Assembly (NCBI RefSeq): GCF_039539445.1
Contig: NZ_BAABDD010000007.1
Coordinates: 124,001 to 188,000, forward strand
Direction: 5' to 3'
Source: Salinactinospora qingdaonensis
Lineage (GTDB): Bacteria > Actinomycetota > Actinomycetes > Streptosporangiales > Streptosporangiaceae
Length of the DNA: 64,000 nucleotides
Shown here one piece after another: positions 1 through 7,311 of this stretch. Both the position numbers and the translations under genes were made by a program. The notes under the pieces are model-generated. The model saw nothing but the letters and a program-made list of their open reading frames with translations. It was not told where the DNA came from and did no database searches. Each line of letters begins with the position of its first letter. The first letter of the stretch is position 1.

Positions 1-609
1 CACGGTCTGTTGGATCAGCTCCCACGGAGGTTCGGCGAATCCGCACGTGACGATCACGCGGTCATAGGAAGCGTTGGGCAGGTAGCCCGTGGCCCCGTCG
101 CCCACGTGCAGGGCAGGATAGTGTCCTGCCTTGGCGAGTCGGGTGCGCGCCTGTTCGACGAGTCCAGGGTCGATGTCGACGCTCGTCACGTTGGCGTCTC
201 CGAGCCGGTGACACAGCAGCGCGGCGTTGTAGCCGGTGCCGGTGCCGACCTCCAACACCCGCATCCCCTCGGCCACGTCCAAAGCGTCGAGCATGCGCGC
301 CATCACCGACGGCGCCGACGAAGACGAGGTGGGCTGGCCGTATACCCGCCCGTCCTCGTCTGGCTCCGGGAAACCACCATCGATTTGGGTCACCCACGCT
401 TCATCCTGGTACGCCAGATCGAGCCACGCGGGATCGCCTTCGGTGGCCACAGTGAACCCGCCTTGAGGGTGCGGGATGTAGATGCGTGGCAGAAAGAGGT
501 GGCGGGGGACAGTGGCGAATGCGTGGACCCAGGCTGGTGTGGTGAGCTTGCCGGCGCGTGTCAGCATGTCGGCGAGTTCGCGGCCTGGGCTGGCTGAAGC
601 AGCGGCCAT
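1..609 (-). CDS. tgmC: Graspetide-associated PIMT-like methyltransferase (partial)
   Basis: This gene is cut by the left edge of the window; about 203 N-terminal codons are visible. The protein resembles protein-L-isoaspartate O-methyltransferases: residues 31-43 (AFATVPRHLFLPR) match the family's N-terminal VPR-x-x-F-x-P signature, PTSSSSAPSVMARML (94-108) corresponds to the substrate-loop region, and LEVGTGTGYNAALL (about 120-133) is the SAM-binding glycine loop. Its ATG overlaps the stop codon of the precursor gene (TAATG), so the two are translationally coupled. In this RiPP family such methyltransferases act on the ATP-grasp-modified precursor, and some generate aspartimides through an aspartyl methyl ester (known for fuscimiditide-type graspetides). 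That role here is inferred from context. The C-terminus cannot be judged. Confidence 0.88.
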   Translation of the reverse strand, partial: MAAASASPGRELADMLTRAGKLTTPAWVHAFATVPRHLFLPRIYIPHPQGGFTVATEGDPAWLDLAYQDEAWVTQIDGGFPEPDEDGRVYGQPTSSSSAPSVMARMLDALDVAEGMRVLEVGTGTGYNAALLCHRLGDANVTSVDIDPGLVEQARTRLAKAGHYPALHVGDGATGYLPNASYDRVIVTCGFAEPPWELIQQTV

Positions 610-905
610 TACGCTTCCTTGTCGGAGTCTTGCTCGAAATCGGCCGGAGTGGTGGGTTTGCTGCCGTCTTTGAACGTGGGGGCTGCGGTCATGGTGGGGT
701 CACCTTTGTCCGCCCAGATTTTCCCGCCACGGGTGAGCATCTGCACCTCTTCGTCGTAGACCACATCACCGGGGACGGTGGGTCCGTCCTGTGGAGGTAC
801 GGCGTAGCGCATGCCGAAGGGACGGCACTCGCTGGGTTGGTCTTCTCGGACAGGGTCGGCTCCCCTGCCTAGCGGGAACACGTCGATCACGGCCGTGGTG
901 CTCAT
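609..905 (-). CDS. tgmA: Graspetide (ATP-grasp RiPP) precursor peptide
   Basis: This encodes a 98-residue peptide of the 'putative ATP-grasp target RiPP' type. The leader opens MSTTAVIDVFPLGRG and carries the hallmark PFGMRY motif (residues 29-34), which in this family is recognised by the ATP-grasp enzyme. The C-terminal part from about residue 64 is rich in Thr, Ser, Lys, Asp and Glu, the expected acceptors and donors for side-chain ester or amide crosslinks. A KDG motif (Asp80-Gly81) in the core is a plausible site of aspartimide formation. The ATG at 905 was chosen because it gives the family's usual leader start; the reading frame extends upstream only into the ATP-grasp gene. It lies four bases after tgmB and overlaps tgmC. 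Ring topology cannot be read from sequence. Confidence 0.9.
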   Translation of the reverse strand: MSTTAVIDVFPLGRGADPVREDQPSECRPFGMRYAVPPQDGPTVPGDVVYDEEVQMLTRGGKIWADKGDPTMTAAPTFKDGSKPTTPADFEQDSDKEA

Positions 906-909
906 TGGG

Positions 910-1863
910 TTACCTCGTTTCTTTTTTGGTGAGGGCATCGGCGATGGCTTCGCCGATCTCATGGGTGGTCGCGTGCTGAATCCAGCCGTATTGGCCGTTG
1001 GGGTTAGCTTCCAAGAACCACCAGCGGCCCGAGCGGTCAACGGCGAAATCCATGGCGGCGTATCGCAGATGTAGCCGCCGGGTCAGCTCCCGCACGCCCG
1101 CCAGGACTCGGCGGGGTAGAGGTGGCGTGCTGTAGGTCAAAGCCTGGTAGTCAGTGCGCCAGTCCACCTGCGCGGCATCGGAGCGGGTGTGGATGCCGGC
1201 GGGGAACACGTGTTCATCGACCACGGTCACCCGGACCTCATAGTCTTTGTCGATCTGCTTTTGGAACAGGTGCGCCGTGTGGCGCAGGGCAGGGTCTCCC
1301 CACCCGGTAGGGGGCATGGGGGTCGTGTAGATGGAAAAGTGTGTGTTGTCCTCGGAGAATGTGGCTGCGCCGAGTGGTTTGTAGACCACGCGGCCGACAT
1401 CGCTACACCATTGTTCGGCGCGCGCAGGGTCGTTGGTGACCAGGGTGCGGGGCACGTTCAACCCCGCACTCGTTGCTTCGGCGAGCTGGTGGGGTTTGTA
1501 CTCCGCGCGTCCGATCGCCGCCGGATGGTTCAACCAGCCGGGCAGAGTGTTGAGGACGCCGCCGAAACCTCGACGGGCCTCATCTTGCGCGAACTCCACC
1601 TCGGAGGCGTTCATGCCGTCGGGGAACTCAAAGCGGCGCGGGCGGCGGTACCAGACCCCGACGACTGTTGAGAGGTCGAGGGAGCGCTTCTCGGTCTCCA
1701 CAACACCGGACCAGTGGCCGGCATCGAGTTCCGCATGGAGTTTTAGTCGCTGCGGGAAGTCGGCGGGGTCGACGCGAAAGACCGGCACGTCGCGGTCGTG
1801 GAGACGCCGTATCACATCGTCAGCGGTCGGGTCATAGGTGTTGGTGAGGATCAGAACAGCCAT
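910..1863 (-). CDS. tgmB: ATP-grasp ribosomal peptide maturase
   Basis: This 317-residue protein is the macrocyclising ligase of the graspetide locus: it activates Asp/Glu side chains by phosphorylation and couples them to Thr/Ser/Lys side chains. Visible ATP-grasp features are VWYRRP in the N-terminal pre-ATP-grasp domain (about 67-73), the nucleotide-binding VVYKPLG (about 168), DYEVRVTVV, AAMDFAVD and the metal-binding FLEANPNGQYGW (Glu285/Asn287). The ATG at 1863 has a good ribosome binding site (AGAAGGGA, four bases upstream); the longer upstream frame has no support. The gene order is ligase, precursor, methyltransferase, whereas many family loci begin with the precursor. Confidence 0.92.
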   Translation of the reverse strand: MAVLILTNTYDPTADDVIRRLHDRDVPVFRVDPADFPQRLKLHAELDAGHWSGVVETEKRSLDLSTVVGVWYRRPRRFEFPDGMNASEVEFAQDEARRGFGGVLNTLPGWLNHPAAIGRAEYKPHQLAEATSAGLNVPRTLVTNDPARAEQWCSDVGRVVYKPLGAATFSEDNTHFSIYTTPMPPTGWGDPALRHTAHLFQKQIDKDYEVRVTVVDEHVFPAGIHTRSDAAQVDWRTDYQALTYSTPPLPRRVLAGVRELTRRLHLRYAAMDFAVDRSGRWWFLEANPNGQYGWIQHATTHEIGEAIADALTKKETR

Positions 1864-1927
1864 ACAGTCCCTTCTCAGGAGAGCGCGGCGCTGGCGGGCG
1901 GAACCGAGAGGTGGCCTAAAGGCGGGA

Positions 1928-1962
1928 CTCCTGCCGGGGTGAGCGGCCGGAGCCGGCAGGAG
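1928..1962 (-). promoter_or_regulatory. Hairpin upstream of the ATP-grasp gene
   Basis: A perfect 10-bp stem (CTCCTGCCGG pairing with CCGGCAGGAG) with a 15-base loop lies in the 124-base gap between the small HTH gene and tgmB. On the minus strand it could act as a terminator or attenuator separating the two. No U-tract follows, so its role is inferred. Confidence 0.4.
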
Positions 1963-1987
1963 CCCCGCGCGGCCGTCCGGGGCACCC

Positions 1988-2185
1988 CTAACCCCGACGG
2001 CCAGCGTGAGGGCGCCCCTGATAGCCACCCCGCCCGCGCAGCTCCACGCCGGCGCGTATGAGCGCATCACGGACGGCGCCGTAGGACACGCCCAGCTCGC
2101 GCGCGATCTGGCGGATGCTCATGCCCTGCTGGTAGCGGGTCACGTAGGCCGCCAGCGGATAGGGATTGGGGCGCCCGCTGGTCAA
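1988..2185 (-). CDS. Small helix-turn-helix DNA-binding protein
   Basis: This encodes about 65 residues. The central stretch YQQGMSIRQIARELGVSYG followed by AVRDALIRAG is a clear helix-turn-helix of the resolvase/homeodomain-like type, and the tail is basic and glycine-rich. The start is a TTG at 2185 with GAGGGG just upstream, so the exact start is uncertain. It follows the 29-residue Cys peptide with six bases between them and precedes the graspetide biosynthetic genes, so it is a candidate local regulator. No target site is identified. Confidence 0.6.
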   Translation of the reverse strand: MTSGRPNPYPLAAYVTRYQQGMSIRQIARELGVSYGAVRDALIRAGVELRGRGGYQGRPHAGRRG

Positions 2186-2191
2186 CGCCCC

Positions 2192-2281
2192 TCATTTCTT
2201 CGGCTGCTTCGGTCGCCGCTGCTCGACACACCACGGGCAGTACTCGCCGGCCCCGCAGCCGCATAGCCATGCCTCGCGCAT
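2192..2281 (-). CDS. 29-residue CxC/CxxC micropeptide
   Basis: This very short ORF has a strong purine-rich ribosome binding site (GAGGAGAGAGG, five bases before the ATG). It reads MREAWLCGCGAGEYCPWC followed by a basic tail (VEQRRPKQPKK). The CGC and CPWC pairs form a four-cysteine zinc-ribbon-like knuckle. It ends six bases before the small HTH gene, so the two are likely co-transcribed. I do not recognise a characterised family. The strong ribosome binding site and the cysteine spacing argue for a real gene; it could be a metal-binding partner of the HTH protein. Confidence 0.55.
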   Translation of the reverse strand: MREAWLCGCGAGEYCPWCVEQRRPKQPKK

Positions 2282-2360
2282 CGTGCCTCTCTCCTCTCTG
2301 AATGATGTCTTGGTGGGCGGTTGGCCGCGCCCCTCACTCGTGGCCGGACCGCCGCTGGGT

Positions 2361-2422
2361 GGGCCGCCCGCCGTGTGGCGTGGCTCCGGGGGGAGGAGTG
2401 GTGGACAGCGGGCGGGCGGCCC
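2361..2422 (-). terminator. Terminator-like stem-loop after the four-gene operon
   Basis: GGGCCGCCCGCC (2361-2372) pairs with GGCGGGCGGCCC (2411-2422), giving a perfect 12-bp stem with a long loop. It sits immediately past the stop codon of the leftward gene at 2426, where a terminator would be expected. Confidence 0.5.
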
Positions 2423-2425
2423 GGT

Positions 2426-2704
2426 CTAGTGAGCCGACATCCATGCCAAATCGGTGACCTGTCCAGCGGCCTTACTCCGCTCTTCGGGGGTAGACAGCAG
2501 TACGTTCAGGTAGTGCCCGGCCGCTGCGAGCTTGCGGGCGATGTCGGTGGCGTCCTTGGCGTTGGCGCCGTTGGGGGTGAACACCAGCGGTTCGCGGGGG
2601 CCGAGGTGCAGGATGACTGTGGTCGCGTCGGGGGTGACCTCGACCCGGATCGCGCCCGGCTCCACGAGTTCGCTCAGCTCTGTGGTGGTCAGTGGTGGTG
2701 TCAC
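2426..2704 (-). CDS. Hypothetical 92-residue protein
   Basis: I do not recognise the family. The protein begins VTPPLTTTELSELVEPG and has a beta-rich N-terminal half (IRVEVTPDATTVILHLG) followed by a helical half (KDATDIARKLAAAGHYLN). No membrane segment or signal peptide is seen. The GTG start at 2704 is preceded by GGAGGG and overlaps the stop of the upstream gene as GTGA, so it is translationally coupled and is the last gene of the four-gene leftward operon 4021 to 2426. Confidence 0.6.
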   Translation of the reverse strand: MTPPLTTTELSELVEPGAIRVEVTPDATTVILHLGPREPLVFTPNGANAKDATDIARKLAAAGHYLNVLLSTPEERSKAAGQVTDLAWMSAH

Positions 2705-2979
2705 GTGTGCCCTCCTGTCGCTAGGGCCATGTAGGGCTGCGTTGACCACAGGCCACTTTCGATGGCGTGCTGCTGCTCGATCAGGTGCGTGAGGTGTGGC
2801 CAGTCGGCCGCCCACAGCACGTACCGGAGTCCGGCCTGCACCTCGTGTGAGGCGAGCAGCAGAGTGTAGGGACGTGCGGCCCAGAGGACCCCGCCGACCC
2901 GCGTTTCTGTGTCCAGCCCCCAGGGCCGGCCGAGACTGTCGCGGGGCTGCGGTGTGGGCTCCACGCCGGAGGAGGTCAT
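2701..2979 (-). CDS. Hypothetical 92-residue protein
   Basis: The function is unknown. The ATG at 2979 overlaps the preceding stop (ATGA) and the gene ends overlapping the next start (GTGA), so it is the third member of a coupled four-gene operon. The first 25 residues are polar and proline-rich; the rest contains two WAA motifs and ends in a helix around HLIEQQHAIESGLW. No catalytic motif, membrane segment or cysteine is seen. Confidence 0.6.
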   Translation of the reverse strand: MTSSGVEPTPQPRDSLGRPWGLDTETRVGGVLWAARPYTLLLASHEVQAGLRYVLWAADWPHLTHLIEQQHAIESGLWSTQPYMALATGGHT

Positions 2980-3794
2980 CGCTGCACCCCCTCCACGGGG
3001 GCGAGCGCGAGCAGCGCGGCCAAGTCGTCGCGGAGCCGGTGGATGCGCACTTGGATATCGCTCAGCGCGGCGCCGGTCTCGGCGTCTCGCAGCCGGTCGC
3101 CAAGCTCGCCCAGCGTCCACGCCGCTGTGCCCAGATGGTCACCTGTAGCGACCAGTTTCCTGACATCGGCCCGGTCCAAGCGGTCGGCGTGGCCGCGTAG
3201 GGCCGGGCCGGGCAGGGGGTCGCGGTCAAGCTGGTCGGCGGCCTCGGTGAGCCCGTCAGCCATCTCCTGCTGCCCGAGGTCGGCTAAGAGCACCGCCCAT
3301 GCGCGCGCCTGGCCGGAGGTGAGATCGACATTCACGATCGAACCGGCGTAACGCTGCACCATGATGCTCGGGCGTGCGGCTACACCGTCGAACGGTTGTT
3401 CCCAAGCAGTGAGGATCTCCATACTTGCGCCACCGTTGTAGGTGCGATGCACATGGAGATAGTGGGTGTGGCCCAGCACTGGCCCCTGGTGGCTGCACCG
3501 GCACCAGGTGGGGCAGGCGGGAGCGGGCAGGAGGCCGAGCCGGTCGGTTGCGATCCATGCGGTCTCGTCAGGGCCAGCGTCGTCCCACCGCACCGCGACC
3601 ACCTCGATATCGCCGTCGGACCACCACGCCGACGGTTCCGGATCTCCGGCGAGGTAGCCGCCAGCGGCGCGGACGATGGTGCCGCCGACGCTGGTTTCCA
3701 GACACCGCACTCGGCTACCGATCGGGAAACGGTCGGTGAGGGCGCGTATCGCGTCGTCGTCACGGCTCAACTCAGGCCACGTGGCGCTGCTCAT
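2976..3794 (-). CDS. Hypothetical protein with DUF6907-like CxxxWCxCxH region
   Basis: This 272-residue protein appears to have three parts: an N-terminal beta-rich module (about 1-95), a Cys/His cluster APACPTWCRCSHQGPVLGHT near residues 94-113, and a helical C-terminal region. CPxWC followed by spaced His residues and then a 'LTSGQARAWAVLLADLG' segment resembles the actinobacterial DUF6907 domain, whose function is unknown; this match is from memory. Its ATG overlaps the upstream stop (ATGA) and it couples to the next gene in the same way. DUF6907 proteins are frequent in mobile and RiPP-rich actinobacterial regions. Confidence 0.6.
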   Translation of the reverse strand: MSSATWPELSRDDDAIRALTDRFPIGSRVRCLETSVGGTIVRAAGGYLAGDPEPSAWWSDGDIEVVAVRWDDAGPDETAWIATDRLGLLPAPACPTWCRCSHQGPVLGHTHYLHVHRTYNGGASMEILTAWEQPFDGVAARPSIMVQRYAGSIVNVDLTSGQARAWAVLLADLGQQEMADGLTEAADQLDRDPLPGPALRGHADRLDRADVRKLVATGDHLGTAAWTLGELGDRLRDAETGAALSDIQVRIHRLRDDLAALLALAPVEGVQR

Positions 3795-4021
3795 TGAGCC
3801 GCCTCCGCGAGCGCCTGTTGCAGCTCCTCGGGAGTGGCGGCAGTGATGTCCGCGCCGGTATCGGTGTGGCGTGCACACCAATCGCCAAGACTGCGGTCTT
3901 CACGAACAGCCCGCCAAATGCGCCATCGGTATCGTCCGTAGGTAAGCCGGAGGCGCGCCAGGATGTTGTCTTCGTCATCGGCCCAGGGCCCATGTAGCGC
4001 CTCAACATCGCGGGTAGTCAT
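3791..4021 (-). CDS. Hypothetical 76-residue protein, first gene of operon
   Basis: This is a small, highly charged, Trp/Arg-rich protein (for example YRWRIWRAVREDRSLGDW). I do not recognise a family. The ATG at 4021 has a GGGAGGAC ribosome binding site, and the gene overlaps the next by four bases (ATGA). It follows the XRE/TPR regulator gene after 138 bases and starts the four-gene operon. Confidence 0.6.
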   Translation of the reverse strand: MTTRDVEALHGPWADDEDNILARLRLTYGRYRWRIWRAVREDRSLGDWCARHTDTGADITAATPEELQQALAEAAQ

Positions 4022-4114
4022 CTCTGTCCTCCCAGGTTTGGGGTGACAAAGACGCTACGCAGACGTGCCGCGCGGTTACAGGGACGTACTGTCCAGACTC
4101 ACGATCCAACACAC

Positions 4115-4143
4115 GGTAACCCGGACGCACAGTCCGGGTTACC
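4115..4143. promoter_or_regulatory. 12-bp perfect inverted repeat between regulator and operon
   Basis: GGTAACCCGGAC (4115-4126) and its exact reverse complement (4132-4143) flank a five-base loop. The element lies 17 bases past the XRE regulator's stop and about 95 bases upstream of the four-gene operon. It may be the regulator's terminator or an operator for the operon; no T-tract distinguishes these. Confidence 0.5.
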
Positions 4144-4159
4144 GGCAGGTTGCCTCCAA

Positions 4160-5341
4160 CTAGTTGCCGCGCAGGGTCGTCAACATCGCCGCGAGCGGCT
4201 CCGGCGGACGCGCCTTCCGCCGCCGGATCTCCTCGACCACAGCGTCAGCGACGCGCTGATGCCGGAACCACTCCGGGCTCAATTCGTGCGCCTTCGCTGC
4301 GGTGACCATCGCCTCGTCGGTGCGGCGTCGCGCCACCTGCGACTGGGCCACGTCGAGCAGGTGCCGCCCGTACTGGATGGAGAGCAGATCGTTCGGCTGG
4401 ACGTCGCGGGCGGCTTTCAGCGCCTTATCCGGCTGGTCCAACGTCGTATGGATATGGGTCGACTGCACCGCGACCTGGGTAGGGCCGAACGAGATCCAGT
4501 AGCGGCGCTGCTCTTGGGGCATACGCACCGCAGCGGACCGGGCGGCAGCGAGGTAGGTTTCGGCCTGGTCGCTGCGGTGGTCGGTGGCGGTGACGACGGC
4601 GGCCTGCATCATCAGCCCACCCCACGCGGCCAGCCGGGGTTCGTCGGTGTCGGACATCCTGGGTGCGATGTCGTCTGCCGCGCGGACCACCAACGACTCG
4701 GCTTCACGGTAGCGGCCCATGTGCAGCAACACCCACGCATACGTGCCCAGGAACGAGACGGGGCGGAACTCGTCGTTGCCCTCCCGCGCTGTGAGCACCG
4801 CCCGCTCGATCGCCGCCAAGGCGGCGTCGTCCTTGCCGGTGTGGACCAGCAGCGCCGCAGCGAGGTCGTAGGCATGGGCATACGGCGCTGCAACGGGAGT
4901 GATGCCGTGGGCGTGGCGGGCGTCGCGGCACTGGGTGAGCAGGCGAGGGACCATCGCGGCGAGCGCCCCGAACTCCCCGCTGAAATAGGCGCCGTAACCT
5001 TTCTCGACGGTGCGCATGAGCTCGCGTGGAGGGGTGGGCTCACCCTCGGGTGGGCCGGGAAGGAGGAGTGCGGGGTCGTAGACCGCGTCACGCACGGCTA
5101 GAACTGAAGAGTCGCCGATGGGTTGGACACGGTTCGTCTTCCCCGTGAGGTCGCCGGGGTCACAGTCGAGCGCACGCGCGAGCCGCATGATCGTCTGGAG
5201 GCTGGCGGTGCGGGTACCGCGTTCGATCCGACCGATGTAGTCGGTCGACAAGCCGGAGCGTTCGGCCAAGTATTCCTGTGTCCATCCGAGCTGCTCGCGG
5301 CGGCTCCTGAGCGTGGGGCCGATGCTGGTAGTCTCGTCCAT
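4160..5341 (-). CDS. XRE-family regulator with TPR-like C-terminal domain
   Basis: This 393-residue protein has an N-terminal Cro/C1-type helix-turn-helix (about 10-65; LGWTQEYLAERSGLSTDYIG, then RIERGTRTASLQTIMRLARAL) and a long alpha-helical, TPR-like sensor region. This architecture is common among actinobacterial regulators that bind peptides or small signals. It lies upstream of, and in line with, the four-gene operon and divergent from the CRISPR array. The start is the ATG at 5341. A long imperfect hairpin sits directly in front of it and may be its operator. Ligand and targets are unknown. Confidence 0.85.
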   Translation of the reverse strand: MDETTSIGPTLRSRREQLGWTQEYLAERSGLSTDYIGRIERGTRTASLQTIMRLARALDCDPGDLTGKTNRVQPIGDSSVLAVRDAVYDPALLLPGPPEGEPTPPRELMRTVEKGYGAYFSGEFGALAAMVPRLLTQCRDARHAHGITPVAAPYAHAYDLAAALLVHTGKDDAALAAIERAVLTAREGNDEFRPVSFLGTYAWVLLHMGRYREAESLVVRAADDIAPRMSDTDEPRLAAWGGLMMQAAVVTATDHRSDQAETYLAAARSAAVRMPQEQRRYWISFGPTQVAVQSTHIHTTLDQPDKALKAARDVQPNDLLSIQYGRHLLDVAQSQVARRRTDEAMVTAAKAHELSPEWFRHQRVADAVVEEIRRRKARPPEPLAAMLTTLRGN

Positions 5342-5346
5342 GAATT

Positions 5347-5395
5347 AAGCCCGTCCTTGCTGGTTGGCGTCCACTGGCCAGCATAGGGCGGGCTT
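5347..5395. promoter_or_regulatory. Long hairpin between XRE gene and CRISPR array
   Basis: The arms 5347-5363 (AAGCCCGTCCTTGCTGG) and 5378-5395 pair over 17 bp with one G-T pair and one bulged base, around a 14-base loop. It separates the leftward XRE gene from the distal end of the CRISPR array. It may be an operator for the XRE gene or a terminator for leftward crRNA transcription; both fit the position. Confidence 0.45.
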
Positions 5396-5419
5396 TCTCG
5401 TGCGTCAGGGGATCGTCGT

Positions 5420-5911
5420 GTTGCTACCCCTCATAGGGGTGATGAGGACCCGTCCGACTCAAGCCGACTGGAAGCGGCTCCACCGGGTTGCTACCCCTCA
5501 TAGGGGTGATGAGGACGATCGCAGATCACAGCCTCGACGGCGGCCGATACGGTTGCTACCCCTCATAGGGGTGATGAGGACCATGCCCTCGGATGTGGGT
5601 GATGTGGAGGCGTGGATGTTGCTACCCCTCATAGGGGTGATGAGGACAGCACCTCCTGTGCGGGTACGAGCGGCCATGCGCGCTGTTGCTACCCCTCATA
5701 GGGGTGATGAGGACCGTGATCGTGATCCGCGTCGCCCCGCTATGGGAAGTTGTTGCTACCCCTCATAGGGGTGATGAGGACCTGTGGCACCCGGAGACCC
5801 CCCGGACGCCGGGCATGTTGCTACCCCTCATAGGGGTGATGAGGACCTGTGGCACCCGGAGACCCCCCGGACGCCGGGCATGTTGCTACCCCTCATAGGG
5901 GTGATGAGGAC
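5420..5911 (-). CRISPR. CRISPR array, 8 repeats and 7 spacers, no cas genes nearby
   Basis: Eight identical 30-bp repeats start at 5420, 5487, 5552, 5618, 5685, 5752, 5817 and 5882. On the plus strand they begin GTTGCTACCCCT and end GATGAGGAC, with an internal 6-bp stem (ACCCCT/AGGGGT). Spacers are 35-37 bp. The reverse complement ends in GTAGCAAC, the usual form of a 3' repeat end, so transcription is probably leftwards with the leader at 5912 onwards; that orientation is inferred. Spacers 5782-5816 and 5847-5881 are identical, a duplication at the leader-proximal end. No cas genes are present in the window, so the array depends on genes elsewhere or is an orphan. Type is not assigned. Confidence 0.97.
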
Positions 5912-6084
5912 CGAGAGTAAAGTCGCTGGCCACGATGGGTACGGCGGGCGGTTCGGGAGGCATTTTTTCAGTGGACCTCCAGTGCTGCAGTTGACCCGGG
6001 GGGTTCGCTGAAATCAGCTGATCTCGGCTGGTCACAGACGTGACTGTATCAGGGCCTCCTCAGGCTCTGCCGGACACGCGAGTG
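5912..6084 (-). promoter_or_regulatory. Probable CRISPR leader (copy 1)
   Basis: This 173-base segment directly abuts the last repeat and is found again, about 85-90% identical by eye, beside a solitary repeat at 10328-10501. Conservation next to the repeat in both places, and a run of T (A on the transcribed side) at 5963-5968, fit a leader for leftward transcription. No cas gene or ORF explains the conservation. Confidence 0.65.
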
Positions 6085-6179
6085 GCAGCACACTTGCCTG
6101 CTGTAGGCCACGTTCCTGAGCGTTTGGCCTCGCCTACTGCTGGGCGGCACACCCGCGTACCGCCCCGGCAGCAAGGGGG

Positions 6180-7055
6180 TTACTGGGTGCCGGCCGTCTG
6201 GCCGGTGGTGGCGCGGTAGGCGGCGAGCTGGCTGCGGCCCCACCGGTCGGACATGCCGCAGGCGGCGGCGACCTCGCTGCCGGTGATCTGTCGCCCTTCC
6301 ATGTGGGCGGCGTGGATCAGGTCGCGGGCGGCACGGCGGGGGTCGTCCTCGGGTAGGGGGATCACGTCGGCACGGTGCGGGGTGTCGACGGCGGCACGTG
6401 GGGGTGCCGGGGCTGTGCCGCTTGTGCCGCCGCCGGCGGCAGACGTGGCGACACCGTGCCGGATCATGCCGAGGTGTTCCATGTAGGCGTCGTCTTCAGC
6501 CGTCCATGCGGGTATCCGGTCCCACGGGGTGCCGTCCGGCATCGGCGGTAACGGGGGTTCGGGCTCGTTTTCCGGCATCGGTTCCGGCACGGCCTCCGGC
6601 AGGCTGCCGGTCTCCGGCACGGTGCTGTGCCGCTCGGCCAGGTGCAGCAGCACACTCGACAAGCCCAGGACGGCAACCGGCAGCACGGACACGAACACCA
6701 CCACCGGCATCGGTGCCGCGTGCGGCTGCCGCTCAGCGGTCAACAGGTGATAGGTCGCTTGGCCGAACGCGCCGACCATCAGCGCCCCGGCGGCGGAGCA
6801 CCACGCGAACACGCGCGCCCCGCCGGCCACGATCCCTGAGACGGCCACGTACAGGGCGATGGCGGCAAACGCCTCCACACCGAGCGGCAGGGTGATGGCG
6901 AGATCCACGGTCAGGCCCTCGCCGATGCCGGGCAGCAGGTTGACGGGGCCGAACCCGGCGAGCGTGCCCAGCCCGACCCAGCCGCCCCAGATCGCCACGA
7001 ACGCACTCGCGGCGACGACGGCGACTACGAACCGGAGTATGTACAGCGCCTTCAC
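6180..7055 (-). CDS. DUF2637-type membrane protein of an actinomycete integrative element
   Basis: This 291-residue protein has four hydrophobic segments in its first half (for example VVAVVAASAFVAIWGGWVGL and ALYVAVSGIVAGGARVFAW), a proline/glutamate-rich linker, and a C-terminal winged-helix-like region (RQITGSEVAAACGMSDRWGR). This layout matches the DUF2637 family typical of actinomycete conjugative and integrative elements; the exact role, possibly in plasmid spread, is not established. The GTG at 7055 overlaps the stop of the upstream gene (GTGA), which fixes the start. A degenerate second copy lies at 10858-11372. Confidence 0.75.
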   Translation of the reverse strand: MKALYILRFVVAVVAASAFVAIWGGWVGLGTLAGFGPVNLLPGIGEGLTVDLAITLPLGVEAFAAIALYVAVSGIVAGGARVFAWCSAAGALMVGAFGQATYHLLTAERQPHAAPMPVVVFVSVLPVAVLGLSSVLLHLAERHSTVPETGSLPEAVPEPMPENEPEPPLPPMPDGTPWDRIPAWTAEDDAYMEHLGMIRHGVATSAAGGGTSGTAPAPPRAAVDTPHRADVIPLPEDDPRRAARDLIHAAHMEGRQITGSEVAAACGMSDRWGRSQLAAYRATTGQTAGTQ

Positions 7056-7309
7056 TGCCGCCCACCTCCCGGCTCGTCGACGGTCGGGTAGGTGACCGGA
7101 GTCATGGTGTCGCGCAGCACGCGGGCGATCACAGCGGCGTCGCCGTGTTCGCCGAGAACCGCGTCGAGCGCGCCCAGAACCTGGCAGGCGCGCGTGCGTT
7201 GCAGGTCGGCGCGCTCCTGGTAGCCGGACAGGTCGGACGGGGTGGGCACGTTGAGGGCGTCGTAGATACTCGTCAGCAGGTCGCGCACCTCGGGTGTCAG
7301 GTCGGCCAT
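7052..7309 (-). CDS. Hypothetical 85-residue protein of the integrative element
   Basis: This is a small acidic helical protein (MADLTPEVRDLLTSIYDALN). It shares the motif VLRDTMTPVTYPTVDEPGGG with the next gene's IVARNPVTYRVWDDATTGGG, so the two look like diverged paralogues. It is coupled to the DUF2637 gene by a GTGA overlap. Function is unknown. Confidence 0.6.
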   Translation of the reverse strand: MADLTPEVRDLLTSIYDALNVPTPSDLSGYQERADLQRTRACQVLGALDAVLGEHGDAAVIARVLRDTMTPVTYPTVDEPGGGRQ

Positions 7310-7311
7310 CG

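Noticed and set aside
1189..1671. Plus-strand 160-codon open frame opposite the ATP-grasp gene
   Set aside because: It is the mirror of the minus-strand ATP-grasp gene; no ribosome binding site and no protein family resemblance.
4043..5101. Plus-strand 352-codon open frame over the XRE/TPR regulator
   Set aside because: It is antisense to a clear XRE-family gene; its composition reflects the high-GC shadow frame.
5364..6011. Open frames with repeated peptides (LLPLIGVMRT) across the CRISPR array
   Set aside because: The peptide repetition is the CRISPR repeat read as codons; spacers have no coding structure.
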